DNA of 64,000 bases. Source: Sulfuricurvum sp. (GTDB lineage Bacteria; Campylobacterota; Campylobacteria; Campylobacterales; Sulfurimonadaceae). The notes beneath the pieces are model-generated. The model saw only the letters and a list, made by a program, of their open reading frames with translations. It had not been told where the DNA came from and did no database searches. Position 1 is the stretch's first letter, and the number at the start of each line of letters is the position of its first letter. Location of the stretch: the NCBI GenBank assembly GCA_030694265.1, contig JAUXYP010000002.1:124001-188000 (forward strand), given 5' to 3'. The position numbers and the translations under genes are program-made. Below are positions 26,222 through 35,790 of the stretch, piece by piece.

Positions 26222-27472
26222 ATGGCAGAGTTCAAGCAAGCAGACTCATTGTATGAGTGGTTTGATCAGCGTTTAGGAATTGATAAATTTGTCAAAGTGA
26301 TGATGACGGAATATTGGATTCCTAAAAATATCAACTTTTTGTGGGCAATGGGTGTTTTATTGACGGTTATGTTCACATTGTTAGTGGTTTCTGGTATTTT
26401 TCTTCTAATGTACTACAAGCCTGATATCAATATGGCATTTGACAGTGTCAACTACACAATTATGCAAGAAGTTGGCTACGGGTGGTTATTCCGACATATC
26501 CATGCTGTTGGTGCATCGGTTGTCTTTTTGGTGATTTATATTCACATGTTTACGGGTATCTATTATGGCTCTTATAAAAAAGGGCGTGAGATGATTTGGA
26601 TTTCCGGGATGTTGTTGTTTGTACTTTTCTCAGCAGAAGGTTTTAGCGGCTATATGCTTCCATGGGGACAAATGAGTTACTGGGCAGCGTATGTTATTAC
26701 AGAAATCTTCGGTGGAATTCCTCTGATTGGTGGCGATTTAGTCGTATGGATCCGGGGTAATTTCTATGTGTCTGATTCTACATTGACGCGTTTCTTTATG
26801 TTGCATGTATTGTTGGTTCCTCTTGCTATTATCGGTGCGATTGTACTTCATTTCTATGCTCTTCGTTTTCCACACGTAAACAATGAAGCAGGAGAGTTTT
26901 TTGATTTTGATCAGGAAGCCGAAAAATATCTTGCAGGAGATAAAAAGAATTCTAAAGTAGTTCCTTTCTGGCCTGTATTCTTGTCTAAAGACTTTTTTGT
27001 CTTGGGTGTCTTTTTAGTCTTTTTCTTCTATTTGGTATTCTTCCATTACGATTTTGCGATGGATCCGGTTAACTTTGATAAAGCAGATGGTCTTAAAACC
27101 CCGGCCCATATCTACCCTGAGTGGTATTTCTTATGGAGTTATGAAGTGTTGCGTGGATTCTTTTTTGAAATCGCGGGAATTTCGGGTAAATCATTAGGGC
27201 TTATCGCCTTTGCTGTCGCTCAAGGCGTTTTCTTCGTCTTGCCATGGTTGGATCGTTCTCCAATGGTCAAACCTGCCAATCAGCGTCCGTATTTTAAATA
27301 CTGGTTTTGGTTCTTGATGGTGGATTTGATTGTTCTTACAGTATATGGTAAATTGCCTCCGACGGGTGCAAATGCATGGGTTGGATTTGCGTCATCAATG
27401 ACGTTCTTGATGTTGTTTATCGCATTGCCGTTCATTACTAGAGCAGAAGCTAAAAAAGTAGGGGGCAAATAA
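26222..27472 (+). CDS. petB: Cytochrome b of the bc1-type complex
   Basis: A 416-residue inner-membrane protein with about eight to nine helices. Heme-ligand regions are visible in FRHIHAVGASVVFLVIYIHMF and FFMLHVLLVPLAIIGAIVLHFYALRFPH, and the quinol-oxidation loop in PAHIYPEWYFLWSYEVLRG (PEWY). GFSGYMLPWGQMSYWAA is another family signature. Its stop overlaps the petC start. Confidence 0.96.
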   Translation: MAEFKQADSLYEWFDQRLGIDKFVKVMMTEYWIPKNINFLWAMGVLLTVMFTLLVVSGIFLLMYYKPDINMAFDSVNYTIMQEVGYGWLFRHIHAVGASVVFLVIYIHMFTGIYYGSYKKGREMIWISGMLLFVLFSAEGFSGYMLPWGQMSYWAAYVITEIFGGIPLIGGDLVVWIRGNFYVSDSTLTRFFMLHVLLVPLAIIGAIVLHFYALRFPHVNNEAGEFFDFDQEAEKYLAGDKKNSKVVPFWPVFLSKDFFVLGVFLVFFFYLVFFHYDFAMDPVNFDKADGLKTPAHIYPEWYFLWSYEVLRGFFFEIAGISGKSLGLIAFAVAQGVFFVLPWLDRSPMVKPANQRPYFKYWFWFLMVDLIVLTVYGKLPPTGANAWVGFASSMTFLMLFIALPFITRAEAKKVGGK

Positions 27473-28347
27473 TGAAAGAGTTTAAAATATTAGCAATTAT
27501 TGCGGCTCTTGTTGGTATTACGTATTACGGGATTGAACCGTATGCACATCATATTATGCACCCTGAGGTAAAAGCAGCTGATTTCGAATTTAAAGATTTA
27601 AAAAATGTTGATACTTCTCTTGCTGGAAATATTGACAATGGTAAAGTCCTTGTAGAAGCTAACTGTATTGCATGTCACTCAATTGAAAAAGCAGGTCACC
27701 TGCAAATAATGTCCAATGCGGATGCTGCGGCAGCGTATGGTGTTGTTCCGCCTGATTTGAGCAGTGCAGGTCGTATTTATGACAAAAACTATTTGGCAAA
27801 CTTTATTTTTGATCCGGTTAGTGCTATGCACCTCAGTCATAAATATCCAGTAGGAGGAGCAAAAGCATTCCCAATGCCTTCTTATAACTGGATGTCTCCT
27901 CAAGAGATTATGGACGTTGTGGCGTATCTTCAATCGGTTGCTCCAAAAGTAGCCGGAAAAGATGCACATAAAGCAACGTATGATGCTGCATGTGGACGTT
28001 GTCACTCGATGAGCTATGCGAAGTTTGAAGCGACAACGCCGAAAGATGCTATCAAAGCCTATATGGGCGCAACTCCACCGGATTTGTCTCAGTACATAAA
28101 AAGTCGTAAAGAGCACTATTTACATGGCTTTATCAATGATCCTCAATTGTTGTTGGCAGGAACATCTATGCCACGCGTAGGATTGAATGAAAAAGCCCAA
28201 GAAGAAGTGATCGCTTATATGGAAGAGATTGGAGATTCAAAAAAAGCAGAACGTGAAAGTGTTGGCCTTTGGGTCATGCTTTATACCTTTGTATTCGCAA
28301 TCCTTGCTTATTTGTGGAAACGCAAAATTTGGTCAGAAGTTCACTAA
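27472..28347 (+). CDS. petC: Diheme cytochrome c subunit of the bc1-type complex
   Basis: A 291-residue protein with two heme c attachment motifs, CIACH at residues 65-69 and CGRCH at 174-178, and two Met-rich axial-ligand regions (AFPMPSYNWMSP and GTSMPRVG). A helix near the N-terminus and a second at residues about 264-287 would hold it in the membrane. The two-heme form replaces the one-heme c1 of mitochondria and is typical of Campylobacterota. A terminator hairpin follows. Confidence 0.95.
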   Translation: MKEFKILAIIAALVGITYYGIEPYAHHIMHPEVKAADFEFKDLKNVDTSLAGNIDNGKVLVEANCIACHSIEKAGHLQIMSNADAAAAYGVVPPDLSSAGRIYDKNYLANFIFDPVSAMHLSHKYPVGGAKAFPMPSYNWMSPQEIMDVVAYLQSVAPKVAGKDAHKATYDAACGRCHSMSYAKFEATTPKDAIKAYMGATPPDLSQYIKSRKEHYLHGFINDPQLLLAGTSMPRVGLNEKAQEEVIAYMEEIGDSKKAERESVGLWVMLYTFVFAILAYLWKRKIWSEVH

Positions 28348-28361
28348 TATTTCTTTCTTCT

Positions 28362-28385
28362 TTCACCCTTTGGGGTGAATTTAAT
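28362..28385 (+). terminator. Probable Rho-independent terminator of petABC
   Basis: TTCACCC-TTTG-GGGTGAA, a 7-bp stem with a 4-nt loop, starts 15 bases after the petC stop and is followed by TTTAAT. Confidence 0.65.
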
Positions 28386-28468
28386 ACCCTTTTCTCCGTC
28401 TTCTTAACACTAATGTAACACTTCTTTAATACTATACCTGTAATTTTACACAGGGTTAGATTACGCAC

Positions 28469-29818
28469 ATGATAAGACTTTCAAAACTGCACAAATTTGG
28501 TGCTCATTCAGTAGTATTTGTACTACTAATACTTTCAATCAGCGGTTTTTTCCTGAATCATAAAAATTGGAATTTTTTGTATTCCACGACGTTTACCTCA
28601 GTGCCAAAATCGGTAATAGAGCATGATGATTCACTTATCAATGGATATTGGATCGATTCAGCAAATAAAAATCACATTGTTATCGTCGGAAAGAGGGGTG
28701 TATTTGAAAGTGACAATAAAGGTAAAAGCTTTAGATCACGTTTATCGATACCGTGTAATGCCCTAAAAGTCTATGATGGGGTTTTGTATGTAGCGACTCA
28801 TGAGGGGATCTATCGTCAAGATAACTTGAATGTATGGAAATTGTTAGCGTTTCATACCGAGAATATCAATGCTATAAGTGTGTATGCTAATCGAATTTTT
28901 GCCTCTGTGGATCAGAGCGAAGTCATAGTAATGGATTTGGAGGGAAAGGTACTCCAACGGGCTAAACCTCAAATCAAAAGTTCTGAGTTGAAGCATGACA
29001 TTACCCTTGCACGTCTAATACGTGATGTTCACTATGGACGCGGTCTTTTTGATGGGATTTGGTCACTACTAATTAATGATTTTGCAACCATTATGTTGAG
29101 CTTTTTGCTGCTTAGCGGTATGGTGATGTCGGTATTGATTTATCAAACACGTAAAAAAATTGCGAATCGCGGTAAATCAATACGGGTTATATTAAAACTG
29201 CATGCTACAAGCATCAGCGTATTGGCAGGTATCCCTCTAATATTGATTGCATTGAGTGGAATTTTACTTGATCATTCCAAGTTGTTTACCCCATTTTTAA
29301 AATCGGTGAATATTTCTTCTGTCTATCAGCCTCCTGTATATCACAGCTTGAGTGAAGATATTTGGTCAGTGGATTATGATGGAAAAACATATCGTATTGG
29401 AAATCGTCATGGTATCTATCAAAGCAGCGATTTACAAGAGTGGCAGTTTGAAAACAGCGGATTTGCATACAAAATGATCCGCAACGATGCAACGCTGTAT
29501 GTGAGTGGCATGGGCGCACCTAATAGGACTTTAGAAAACAATGATTGGACTAAACTAGGGGATTCTCCTCATATGTTCAAAGATGTCTTTATGAAAAATG
29601 GAAAAGTAAGCTATTTAAAAGGGCATAAAAATACCCTTCCATTGCCTCATTTTCAAGATGCAACACTTTACTCAGTTTTATTTACCCTTCATGACGGGTC
29701 ATTTTTTGGCGATTGGTGGGCATATGTCAATGATATAGCTGCGGTAATCCTTGTCTTTTTACTGATCAGTGGAACAATATTATGGATGCGAATCAAACGA
29801 ATTTTGGAAGTCAAATAA
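28469..29818 (+). CDS. PepSY-type membrane protein with internal duplication
   Basis: A 449-residue inner-membrane protein with four helices in two tandem units. Each unit has K-L-H near a first helix (KLHKFGAHSVVFVLLILSIS; LKLHATSISVLAGIPLILIA), an SGxxLxH or SGFFLNH motif, a soluble part with propeller-like strands (GVFESDNKGKSF; GIYQSSDLQEWQF), and a second helix after an H-[YD]-G...W...[IV]ND motif (LINDFATIMLSFLLLSGMV; YVNDIAAVILVFLLISGTI). PepSY_TM proteins often accompany TonB receptors and are thought to act in reduction or release of a metal complex. It heads the TonB module. Confidence 0.75.
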   Translation: MIRLSKLHKFGAHSVVFVLLILSISGFFLNHKNWNFLYSTTFTSVPKSVIEHDDSLINGYWIDSANKNHIVIVGKRGVFESDNKGKSFRSRLSIPCNALKVYDGVLYVATHEGIYRQDNLNVWKLLAFHTENINAISVYANRIFASVDQSEVIVMDLEGKVLQRAKPQIKSSELKHDITLARLIRDVHYGRGLFDGIWSLLINDFATIMLSFLLLSGMVMSVLIYQTRKKIANRGKSIRVILKLHATSISVLAGIPLILIALSGILLDHSKLFTPFLKSVNISSVYQPPVYHSLSEDIWSVDYDGKTYRIGNRHGIYQSSDLQEWQFENSGFAYKMIRNDATLYVSGMGAPNRTLENNDWTKLGDSPHMFKDVFMKNGKVSYLKGHKNTLPLPHFQDATLYSVLFTLHDGSFFGDWWAYVNDIAAVILVFLLISGTILWMRIKRILEVK

Positions 29819-29831
29819 ATAAAGGTTAAGA

Positions 29832-32123
29832 ATGAAATTATCAAAAATATCTCTATCTGCATGTGCTGTGTTGGCATTATCATCTCTGGTAATGGCACAA
29901 GAAGTGAGTGATATCAATACGACCGAATCAACAATGGAAAGTATTAGTGTTACACAAAAACGTCCGACAGTGGTTGTCAATAACCCATCCAATAATGCAC
30001 ACGTAAGTGCAAGTGATATTGAGAAGATCAATGTCATTAACGTAGAAGATGCACTGAAGTATGTACCAAGTCTGCATATACGTAAACGCTATATCGGGGA
30101 TCGCAACAGTATTATATCAACGCGTACGAGCGGAACGATACAAAGTGCTTTATCACTTGTTTATGCGGATGGGCTATTATTGTCTAACTTACTAGGTAAC
30201 AGCTACGCGTTTCCTCCGCGCTGGGCACTTGTTGGCACATCAGAGCTTGAATCTGTGGATGTATTGTATGGCCCTTTTTCAGCACTTCTCCCTGGAAACA
30301 GTGAGGGAGCAACAGTCATTATGACGACGAAGCGACCAGAAAAATTTGAAGCATCGGCGGATGTAACCGCTTTTACGGAAGATTTCAGCCTCTTTGGGAC
30401 GAATGAATCTTTTAGTGGTCATCAAGAACAAGCGCGCATTGCCAATAAGCATGGAAATTTGAGCTGGGAGATTTTTGCTAATCATCTAGACAGTTATGGG
30501 CACCCTATGACGTTTGCCACGGCAGCTGTTAAAACCGCGCCATCTGGTGTTGGGACTCCCGTCAGTGGATATCATAAATATGCAGCTGTAGATGGTACGC
30601 AAACTCTTGTATTTGGTGCAACTTCGATCGATCATTCTGTTCAAGATACGGTAAAAACACGTTTAGTCTATGATCTTGACCAATACAATCAAGTGGCATT
30701 GACAGCGGCCAAGTTTTATCTCGATTCCTATAGCAATTCGGAAACGTATTTACGGGATGCAAGCGGGAATCCAGTTTATAGTGGTAGTATTAATATTGAG
30801 GGGCATAACTATACCCTTTCTAATACTACCTTTGGACAGACTAAAACAAAAACAGAAAATAATCTTATAGGACTGACGCTTAATAGTAAGCTGTCGTCAC
30901 AGTGGCGTACCGAAATAGCAGGGTCTATTTATACAACACCCAAAGATATTGCAAGAACACCAAGTGTCGCAAAACCTACAGCGGACGTGATCGGAGCTGG
31001 AAGTATTACATTTGGTGACGATACAGGCTGGAAGAATCTTGATTTACGCGCTATCTATAAATCGAGTGAAACTAAACCGGATCACACGCTCACTTTGGGC
31101 TATCATTATGACGGTTATGAAATGGCAAGTAAAAAGTATAATGTTTCAAACTGGATGGATGAAGGAAGTATTACAAGCTATAACAGCGGTTTTTTAGGAA
31201 AAACGCAGACTCAGGCACTGTATGCGCAGGATGTATGGCATGTAGCACAAGATTGGTCAGTGACTGCAGGATTGCGTGCGGAACAATGGAAAGCATTTGA
31301 TGGATCACGTGATGTAAATAATACAACCGCCGGACATAATGACTATACTGACCGAAAAGAAACATTGTATTCACCAAAGCTTTCTATTTCATGGGATTTT
31401 AGTGACGATTGGACAGCTCGTTTCTCAATGGCAAAAGCTTACAGAATGCCAACAGTTGGAGAATTATTTCAAACAGAAACACGTGGATCTACGATCTTCT
31501 TTAGTGAACCGAATTTGAAGCCTGAGAATATCTTTTCGAAAGAGTTGACGCTTGAAAATACACTTGAACAAGGGTATGCACGCTTCTCATTTTTTGATCA
31601 AGAAGTAAAAGATATGATTTTCAGCCAAACCGATGTAAGTGTCATTCCCAATGTTACAAGTCAGCAAAATCTTGATAAAACACGTATCTATGGTGTAGAA
31701 GCGGCTTATGGGCAAGGTGGATTTATGAATGATCTGCTTGAAATCGGCGGAAGTTTGACCTTGGTTAAATCGCAAATCGTTTCTAACTCTGCAATGCCAA
31801 CATCGCAAGGAAAATGGATTCCACGTATCCCAAATATACGTTTGACAACATATGGGACATACCATATTAGCAGTGCGCTTGATGCAACGATTGGATACCG
31901 TTATAGCGGAAAACAGTATGGTACATTGGATAACTCAGATGTCAATCGTAATGTTTATGGTTCATCGAGTGCTTTTTCGGTATTGGATGCTAAGCTTGGG
32001 TATAAGGTTGGTAAAAACCTTCAGGCATTTATTGGTGTTGATAATCTTACCAACTGTGAATATTATGCTTACCACCCGTATGCACAACGAACGTACAGCG
32101 CGCAGTTGAAATACACATACTAA
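29832..32123 (+). CDS. TonB-dependent outer-membrane receptor
   Basis: A 763-residue receptor with signal peptide (MKLSKISLSACAVLALSSLVMAQ), a plug domain (about 45-175; VEDALKYVPSLHIRKRYIGD, ELESVDVLYGPFSALLPGNSEGATV) and a 22-strand barrel ending in an aromatic residue (YSAQLKYTY). Ligand unknown; a metal chelate or siderophore is likely given the PepSY-type partner. It follows the PepSY gene by 13 bases and is followed by its own tonB-exbB-exbD. Confidence 0.93.
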   Translation: MKLSKISLSACAVLALSSLVMAQEVSDINTTESTMESISVTQKRPTVVVNNPSNNAHVSASDIEKINVINVEDALKYVPSLHIRKRYIGDRNSIISTRTSGTIQSALSLVYADGLLLSNLLGNSYAFPPRWALVGTSELESVDVLYGPFSALLPGNSEGATVIMTTKRPEKFEASADVTAFTEDFSLFGTNESFSGHQEQARIANKHGNLSWEIFANHLDSYGHPMTFATAAVKTAPSGVGTPVSGYHKYAAVDGTQTLVFGATSIDHSVQDTVKTRLVYDLDQYNQVALTAAKFYLDSYSNSETYLRDASGNPVYSGSINIEGHNYTLSNTTFGQTKTKTENNLIGLTLNSKLSSQWRTEIAGSIYTTPKDIARTPSVAKPTADVIGAGSITFGDDTGWKNLDLRAIYKSSETKPDHTLTLGYHYDGYEMASKKYNVSNWMDEGSITSYNSGFLGKTQTQALYAQDVWHVAQDWSVTAGLRAEQWKAFDGSRDVNNTTAGHNDYTDRKETLYSPKLSISWDFSDDWTARFSMAKAYRMPTVGELFQTETRGSTIFFSEPNLKPENIFSKELTLENTLEQGYARFSFFDQEVKDMIFSQTDVSVIPNVTSQQNLDKTRIYGVEAAYGQGGFMNDLLEIGGSLTLVKSQIVSNSAMPTSQGKWIPRIPNIRLTTYGTYHISSALDATIGYRYSGKQYGTLDNSDVNRNVYGSSSAFSVLDAKLGYKVGKNLQAFIGVDNLTNCEYYAYHPYAQRTYSAQLKYTY

Positions 32124-32124
32124 A

Positions 32125-32790
32125 ATGATGTTGATGTCAAAAGAAAAATCACTTCTTCTGATATTGATCATTGTCGCTCATGCTTTGGGAATTTACACAT
32201 TTTCTCGTATGTCAATTGTCTCGGCTGAAAGTAAAGCTCAACCTGTAATAGAAGTGAGTATGGTGATATTACAGCAGGCTCAACCACCCATGATAAAGCC
32301 TGTACTAGAAGAAAAAAAACAAATTCAGCCGATTAAAAAATCAGTAACTCCGCAAGCCATCGTAGAGCCAAATTCATTGGTGTCTGTCGCAAAAAGTGTT
32401 GTGCCTGCACAAGCACAAGTAGTAGTACCTACGCCTATGCGAGCAGCTGAAGTAAGTAAACAAGAAGCACCAAGTGCACCACCTGTGATGCAGAAGCCTG
32501 TTGTCCTTAGTGGGGATTTGTCGGTGAGTTGTCCTGTTCGTACTGCTCCGAAGTATCCGCGTATTTCTCTTAAGATGGATGAAGAGGGGAGTGTTGTTGT
32601 GCGCGTAAAGCTTGATAAAGAGGGTAAGATAGCAGAAGCATCTGTAAAATCATCCAGCGGGTATAAAAGACTGGATGACGCGGCAATTTCAGCAGTGCAG
32701 ACATGGAAATGTCATCCGGCTATGCGTGACAATGTGGCGGTGGAAGCTTATGCGCTTCAGCCATTTGAATTTAAATTAGAAGGAAATTAA
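32125..32790 (+). CDS. tonB: TonB energy-transducing protein
   Basis: A 221-residue periplasmic-spanning protein: one N-terminal helix (about residues 7-28), a Pro/Lys/Glu/Val-rich linker (about 30-130) and a C-terminal TonB domain (APKYPRISLKMDEEGSVVVRV..LDDAAISAVQTWKCHPA). The N-terminal helix would contact ExbB/ExbD, and the C-terminal domain the receptor encoded just upstream. The two adjacent ATGs at 32125 and 32128 are both possible. Confidence 0.9.
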   Translation: MMLMSKEKSLLLILIIVAHALGIYTFSRMSIVSAESKAQPVIEVSMVILQQAQPPMIKPVLEEKKQIQPIKKSVTPQAIVEPNSLVSVAKSVVPAQAQVVVPTPMRAAEVSKQEAPSAPPVMQKPVVLSGDLSVSCPVRTAPKYPRISLKMDEEGSVVVRVKLDKEGKIAEASVKSSSGYKRLDDAAISAVQTWKCHPAMRDNVAVEAYALQPFEFKLEGN

Positions 32791-32794
32791 TCGT

Positions 32795-33463
32795 ATGGAA
32801 CAGTTTGGATTTAGTCATTTTATTACGTCACTTGACGCTCTTGGGATAAGTGTGCTCATTGCTTTGCTGGTTCTTTCAATAGCCTCTTGGTACATCATTA
32901 TTGTCAAGGGAATAGCGCTGTATGGTTTGAATCGTCAGACGGATCGTTTTATGGATCGTTTTGTGGAGGCAGACACGATGAAAAAAATGGTTGAATTATC
33001 CGATGAGTCATTGTATCCATGCGATCTTTCCCGTGTACTAAAAAAAGTAACCGATCTGTCTATGGACCATAAGATCGAAACACTCGATACGATGTCAACA
33101 CGTATTTTGCATCACAGTATCGACAAAGCAACAGAAGAGACGGAAAAAGGAATGATATTATTGGCATCTGCTGGATCAGTTGCCCCATTTATAGGACTTT
33201 TTGGAACGGTATGGGGTATCTATCACGCACTTCTTACTATCGGGATGATGACACAAGGTTCGTTGGACAAAGTGGCAGGTCCCGTAGGTGAAGCTCTTAT
33301 AATGACAGCTTTAGGTCTTGGAGTAGCAATTCCTGCTGTTTTGGCTTACAATGCTTTTACCCGTGTCAATCGTCTTTATCTTTCAAAGTTGGATGGATTT
33401 GCTCATGATGTCCACTTGATGATCATGAATCACGCCCTAGGGCAAAATCAAAAGGACAGTTAA
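32795..33463 (+). CDS. exbB: ExbB-type proton channel subunit (MotA/TolQ/ExbB family)
   Basis: A 222-residue protein with three helices; the conserved core is LASAGSVAPFIGLFGTVWGIYHAL and GEALIMTALGLGVAIPAVLAYN. It forms the proton-driven motor with ExbD. It overlaps exbD by one base (TAATG at 33461-33465). TolQ is an alternative name, but the tonB and receptor neighbours favour ExbB. Confidence 0.93.
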   Translation: MEQFGFSHFITSLDALGISVLIALLVLSIASWYIIIVKGIALYGLNRQTDRFMDRFVEADTMKKMVELSDESLYPCDLSRVLKKVTDLSMDHKIETLDTMSTRILHHSIDKATEETEKGMILLASAGSVAPFIGLFGTVWGIYHALLTIGMMTQGSLDKVAGPVGEALIMTALGLGVAIPAVLAYNAFTRVNRLYLSKLDGFAHDVHLMIMNHALGQNQKDS

Positions 33464-33885
33464 TGGGCTTCGGTCGTTTTTCATCCAGAGATTCTTCCCC
33501 CATCAATGATATCAATGTTGTGCCATTGGTCGATGTGTTACTTGTTCTTCTGGTTGTTTTGATTGTAACCACGCCGTTGTTGATGCATGGTGTAAAAGTA
33601 GAATTGCCTAAGACGTCTGCATCGGTTATTGAGCCGCCACAGAAGCCTTTGACGTTGAGTATCCAAGCAGATGGTTCTTCCCTGCTTGATGATAACAAAG
33701 TGGACAACGATACAATAACGTCAACTTTAATGGAGCAATCAAAACGTTCCCCTGAGATACAATTACTGATTAAAGCAGATCGGGAAGTACCGTATGATTA
33801 TGTTGCGAAGGCGATGGCTCTTTCAGCGCAAGCGGGTATAACAAAAATCGGGTTTGTAAATGAACCTGATTGTGGATGCGACTAA
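33463..33885 (+). CDS. exbD: ExbD-type motor subunit (ExbD/TolR family)
   Basis: A 140-residue protein with one helix; INDINVVPLVDVLLVLLVVLIV carries the Asp that conducts protons. The periplasmic domain follows (GVKVELPKTSASV...). Last gene of the TonB module, followed by a terminator hairpin. Confidence 0.92.
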   Translation: MGFGRFSSRDSSPINDINVVPLVDVLLVLLVVLIVTTPLLMHGVKVELPKTSASVIEPPQKPLTLSIQADGSSLLDDNKVDNDTITSTLMEQSKRSPEIQLLIKADREVPYDYVAKAMALSAQAGITKIGFVNEPDCGCD

Positions 33886-33907
33886 AAGACAAGTAACATC
33901 TTTATTC

Positions 33908-33932
33908 TCTCTCCACATGGAGAGATTCTTTT
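33908..33932 (+). terminator. Terminator after exbD
   Basis: TCTCTCC-ACAT-GGAGAGA, a 7-bp stem with a 4-nt loop and TTCTTTT tail, 22 bases after the exbD stop. Confidence 0.75.
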
Positions 33933-33972
33933 GACGTAAATCAAAGACAAATCCTTCTTATTTTTCTATAAT
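33931..33972 (+). promoter_or_regulatory. FNR/CRP-like site and -10 element upstream of moaA
   Basis: TTGACGTAAATCAA (33931-33944) differs from the FNR consensus TTGAT-N4-ATCAA at one base. TATAAT lies at 33967-33972. If transcription starts about 7 bases after the -10 (near 33979), the site is centred at about -41.5, the classic activator position. A second -10-like TATGAT is at 34029, so a promoter nearer moaA cannot be excluded. Confidence 0.55.
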
Positions 33973-34063
33973 AAAACACTTCAACCCTTTCAAACTATCT
34001 TTTATTTATAATACGGCTTTGAGGTAGTTATGATACTCTTTGGGTGAAATTAAAAGGACGAAT

Positions 34064-35029
34064 GTGTTAATAGATAGTTATGGCAGAACAGTTGATTATT
34101 TACGCGTTTCGGTGACGGAGCGGTGTAATTTTCGATGTCAGTACTGTATGCCTGAAAAACCATTTTCTTGGGTTCCAAAAGAGAACTTGCTGAGTTTTGA
34201 AGAATTATTTGAATTTATTAAAGTATCCATTGACGAAGGTGTTAAAAAAATTCGTATTACCGGTGGTGAGCCGTTATTGCGTGAAGACCTTGACTGCTTT
34301 ATCAAAATGATTCATGAGTATAAAAATGATATTGATTTGGCGATGACAACGAATGCGTATTTACTCAAGGGCGCCGCACAAAAACTCTATGATGCAGGTC
34401 TGCGCCGTATTAATGTTTCCATCGATTCCCTTATCCCCGATATTGCTGAAAAAATTGCTAAAAAAGATGTGTTGAGTCATGTACTAGCAGGTGTAGAAGA
34501 AGCACTTCGTGTAGGATTTCGTGTAAAAGTCAATATGGTTCCCATGAAGGGGATGAACGACAATGAAATTTTGGACGTATTGGAGTTTTGCAAAGAGCGC
34601 AACATGACAGTCCGCTTTATCGAATACATGGAAAACGTTCATGCCGAAGTTGATATTAAAGGGATGCAAAGTGCAGAGCTTTTAGAAATGATCGGCAGTC
34701 GTTACAGCTACATTGATGAAGGTTTTGACGGTCACTCACCATCGCATTATTATAAACTCGATGATGGGTATGAGTTTGGAATCATTGAGCCGCACAAAGA
34801 TGATTTTTGTGCAAAATGCAATCGTATCCGTCTTACAGCCGAGGGCAATTTGATCCCATGTTTGTATTTTGATGAAGCAATGAGCATTCGTGATGCAATA
34901 CGCCGAGGCGATATCAAAGAAGCGGCATTGGTGCTCAAAGAAGTGATTCGTACAAAGCCGGAAAAAAACCGCTGGAGTGACCCTGACGGAGAACTTTCCA
35001 AGCGTGCTTTTTATGAAACGGGTGGATGA
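34064..35029 (+). CDS. moaA: GTP 3',8-cyclase MoaA (molybdenum cofactor)
   Basis: A radical SAM enzyme of molybdenum-cofactor synthesis. The N-terminal cluster motif is RCNFRCQYC and the C-terminal second cluster uses [20 protein letters not shown] choose GTG 34064 as start: AAAGGACG lies ahead and the protein then begins [16 protein letters not shown], as known Campylobacter MoaA does; TTG 34040 has no site. 321 residues. Its stop overlaps the queE start (ATGA 35026-35029). Confidence 0.93.
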   Translation: MLIDSYGRTVDYLRVSVTERCNFRCQYCMPEKPFSWVPKENLLSFEELFEFIKVSIDEGVKKIRITGGEPLLREDLDCFIKMIHEYKNDIDLAMTTNAYLLKGAAQKLYDAGLRRINVSIDSLIPDIAEKIAKKDVLSHVLAGVEEALRVGFRVKVNMVPMKGMNDNEILDVLEFCKERNMTVRFIEYMENVHAEVDIKGMQSAELLEMIGSRYSYIDEGFDGHSPSHYYKLDDGYEFGIIEPHKDDFCAKCNRIRLTAEGNLIPCLYFDEAMSIRDAIRRGDIKEAALVLKEVIRTKPEKNRWSDPDGELSKRAFYETGG

Positions 35030-35787
35030 TGCTGCATTTGGTTGAACATTTTTACTCGATCCAAGGTGAGGGAAAATATACAGGGGTTCCATCACTATTT
35101 TTTCGCTTTGGGGGATGCAATCTCACGTGTGCAGGATTTGGATGCCATGAAATAGCACCCGATGGAACCGAAGTTATTGGATGTGATACGGCCTATGCGG
35201 TTGATCGTAAAGCATTTGGAAAACTTTGGCAGGAAGTAGAAGAACTCCAAACCCTTATTTGGATCATGAACTCCTACCGTCTTCCTCCTCATGTTGACGT
35301 AGTACTCACAGGCGGAGAGCCGTTAATTTATGCAAATGAGCCGGTTTTTGTGGAATTTATCGATTATTTGATTGGTCAAGGTCATCGCGTTACGTTTGAA
35401 ACCAATGCAACCATTACGCCTGATTTTATTCGATACCCTTTTTACAAAGAAGCCGTTTATGCACTCTCGGTCAAGCTTTCAAACAGTGGTGAACCGTATG
35501 ATAAACGAGTGAAGTTTGAGGTTTTGGATTGGATTATTGCCAATACTAAGGGAAGTTTTTTTAAATTTACCGTCGATGAACCCTCCCTCGTCAGTCATAT
35601 CGAATCTGAAATTGATGAAATCATTGCCAAATATCCCAATACCTCTGTGTATTGTATGCCATTGGGTGGGGATAAATCTCATATTGAGGCAAACTGCGAA
35701 GCGGTCATCGAGTTTTGCAAACGCCGTGGTTTTATCTACAGCGACCGTCTGCATATCCGCATCTGGGATAAAAATCATGGAGTGTAG
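35026..35787 (+). CDS. queE: 7-carboxy-7-deazaguanine synthase QueE
   Basis: A radical SAM enzyme in queuosine (and related deazaguanine) synthesis. [25 protein letters not shown] opens the protein, TGGEPL is the SAM motif, and FETNAT follows. 253 residues. The cysteine motif is not the usual CX3CX2C: CNLTC is followed by AGFGC and then GCDTAYAVD, so the third ligand could be Cys10 or Cys23 counted from the first. The next gene is queD, an adjoining step of the pathway. Confidence 0.9.
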   Translation: MMLHLVEHFYSIQGEGKYTGVPSLFFRFGGCNLTCAGFGCHEIAPDGTEVIGCDTAYAVDRKAFGKLWQEVEELQTLIWIMNSYRLPPHVDVVLTGGEPLIYANEPVFVEFIDYLIGQGHRVTFETNATITPDFIRYPFYKEAVYALSVKLSNSGEPYDKRVKFEVLDWIIANTKGSFFKFTVDEPSLVSHIESEIDEIIAKYPNTSVYCMPLGGDKSHIEANCEAVIEFCKRRGFIYSDRLHIRIWDKNHGV

Positions 35788-35790
35788 TCA

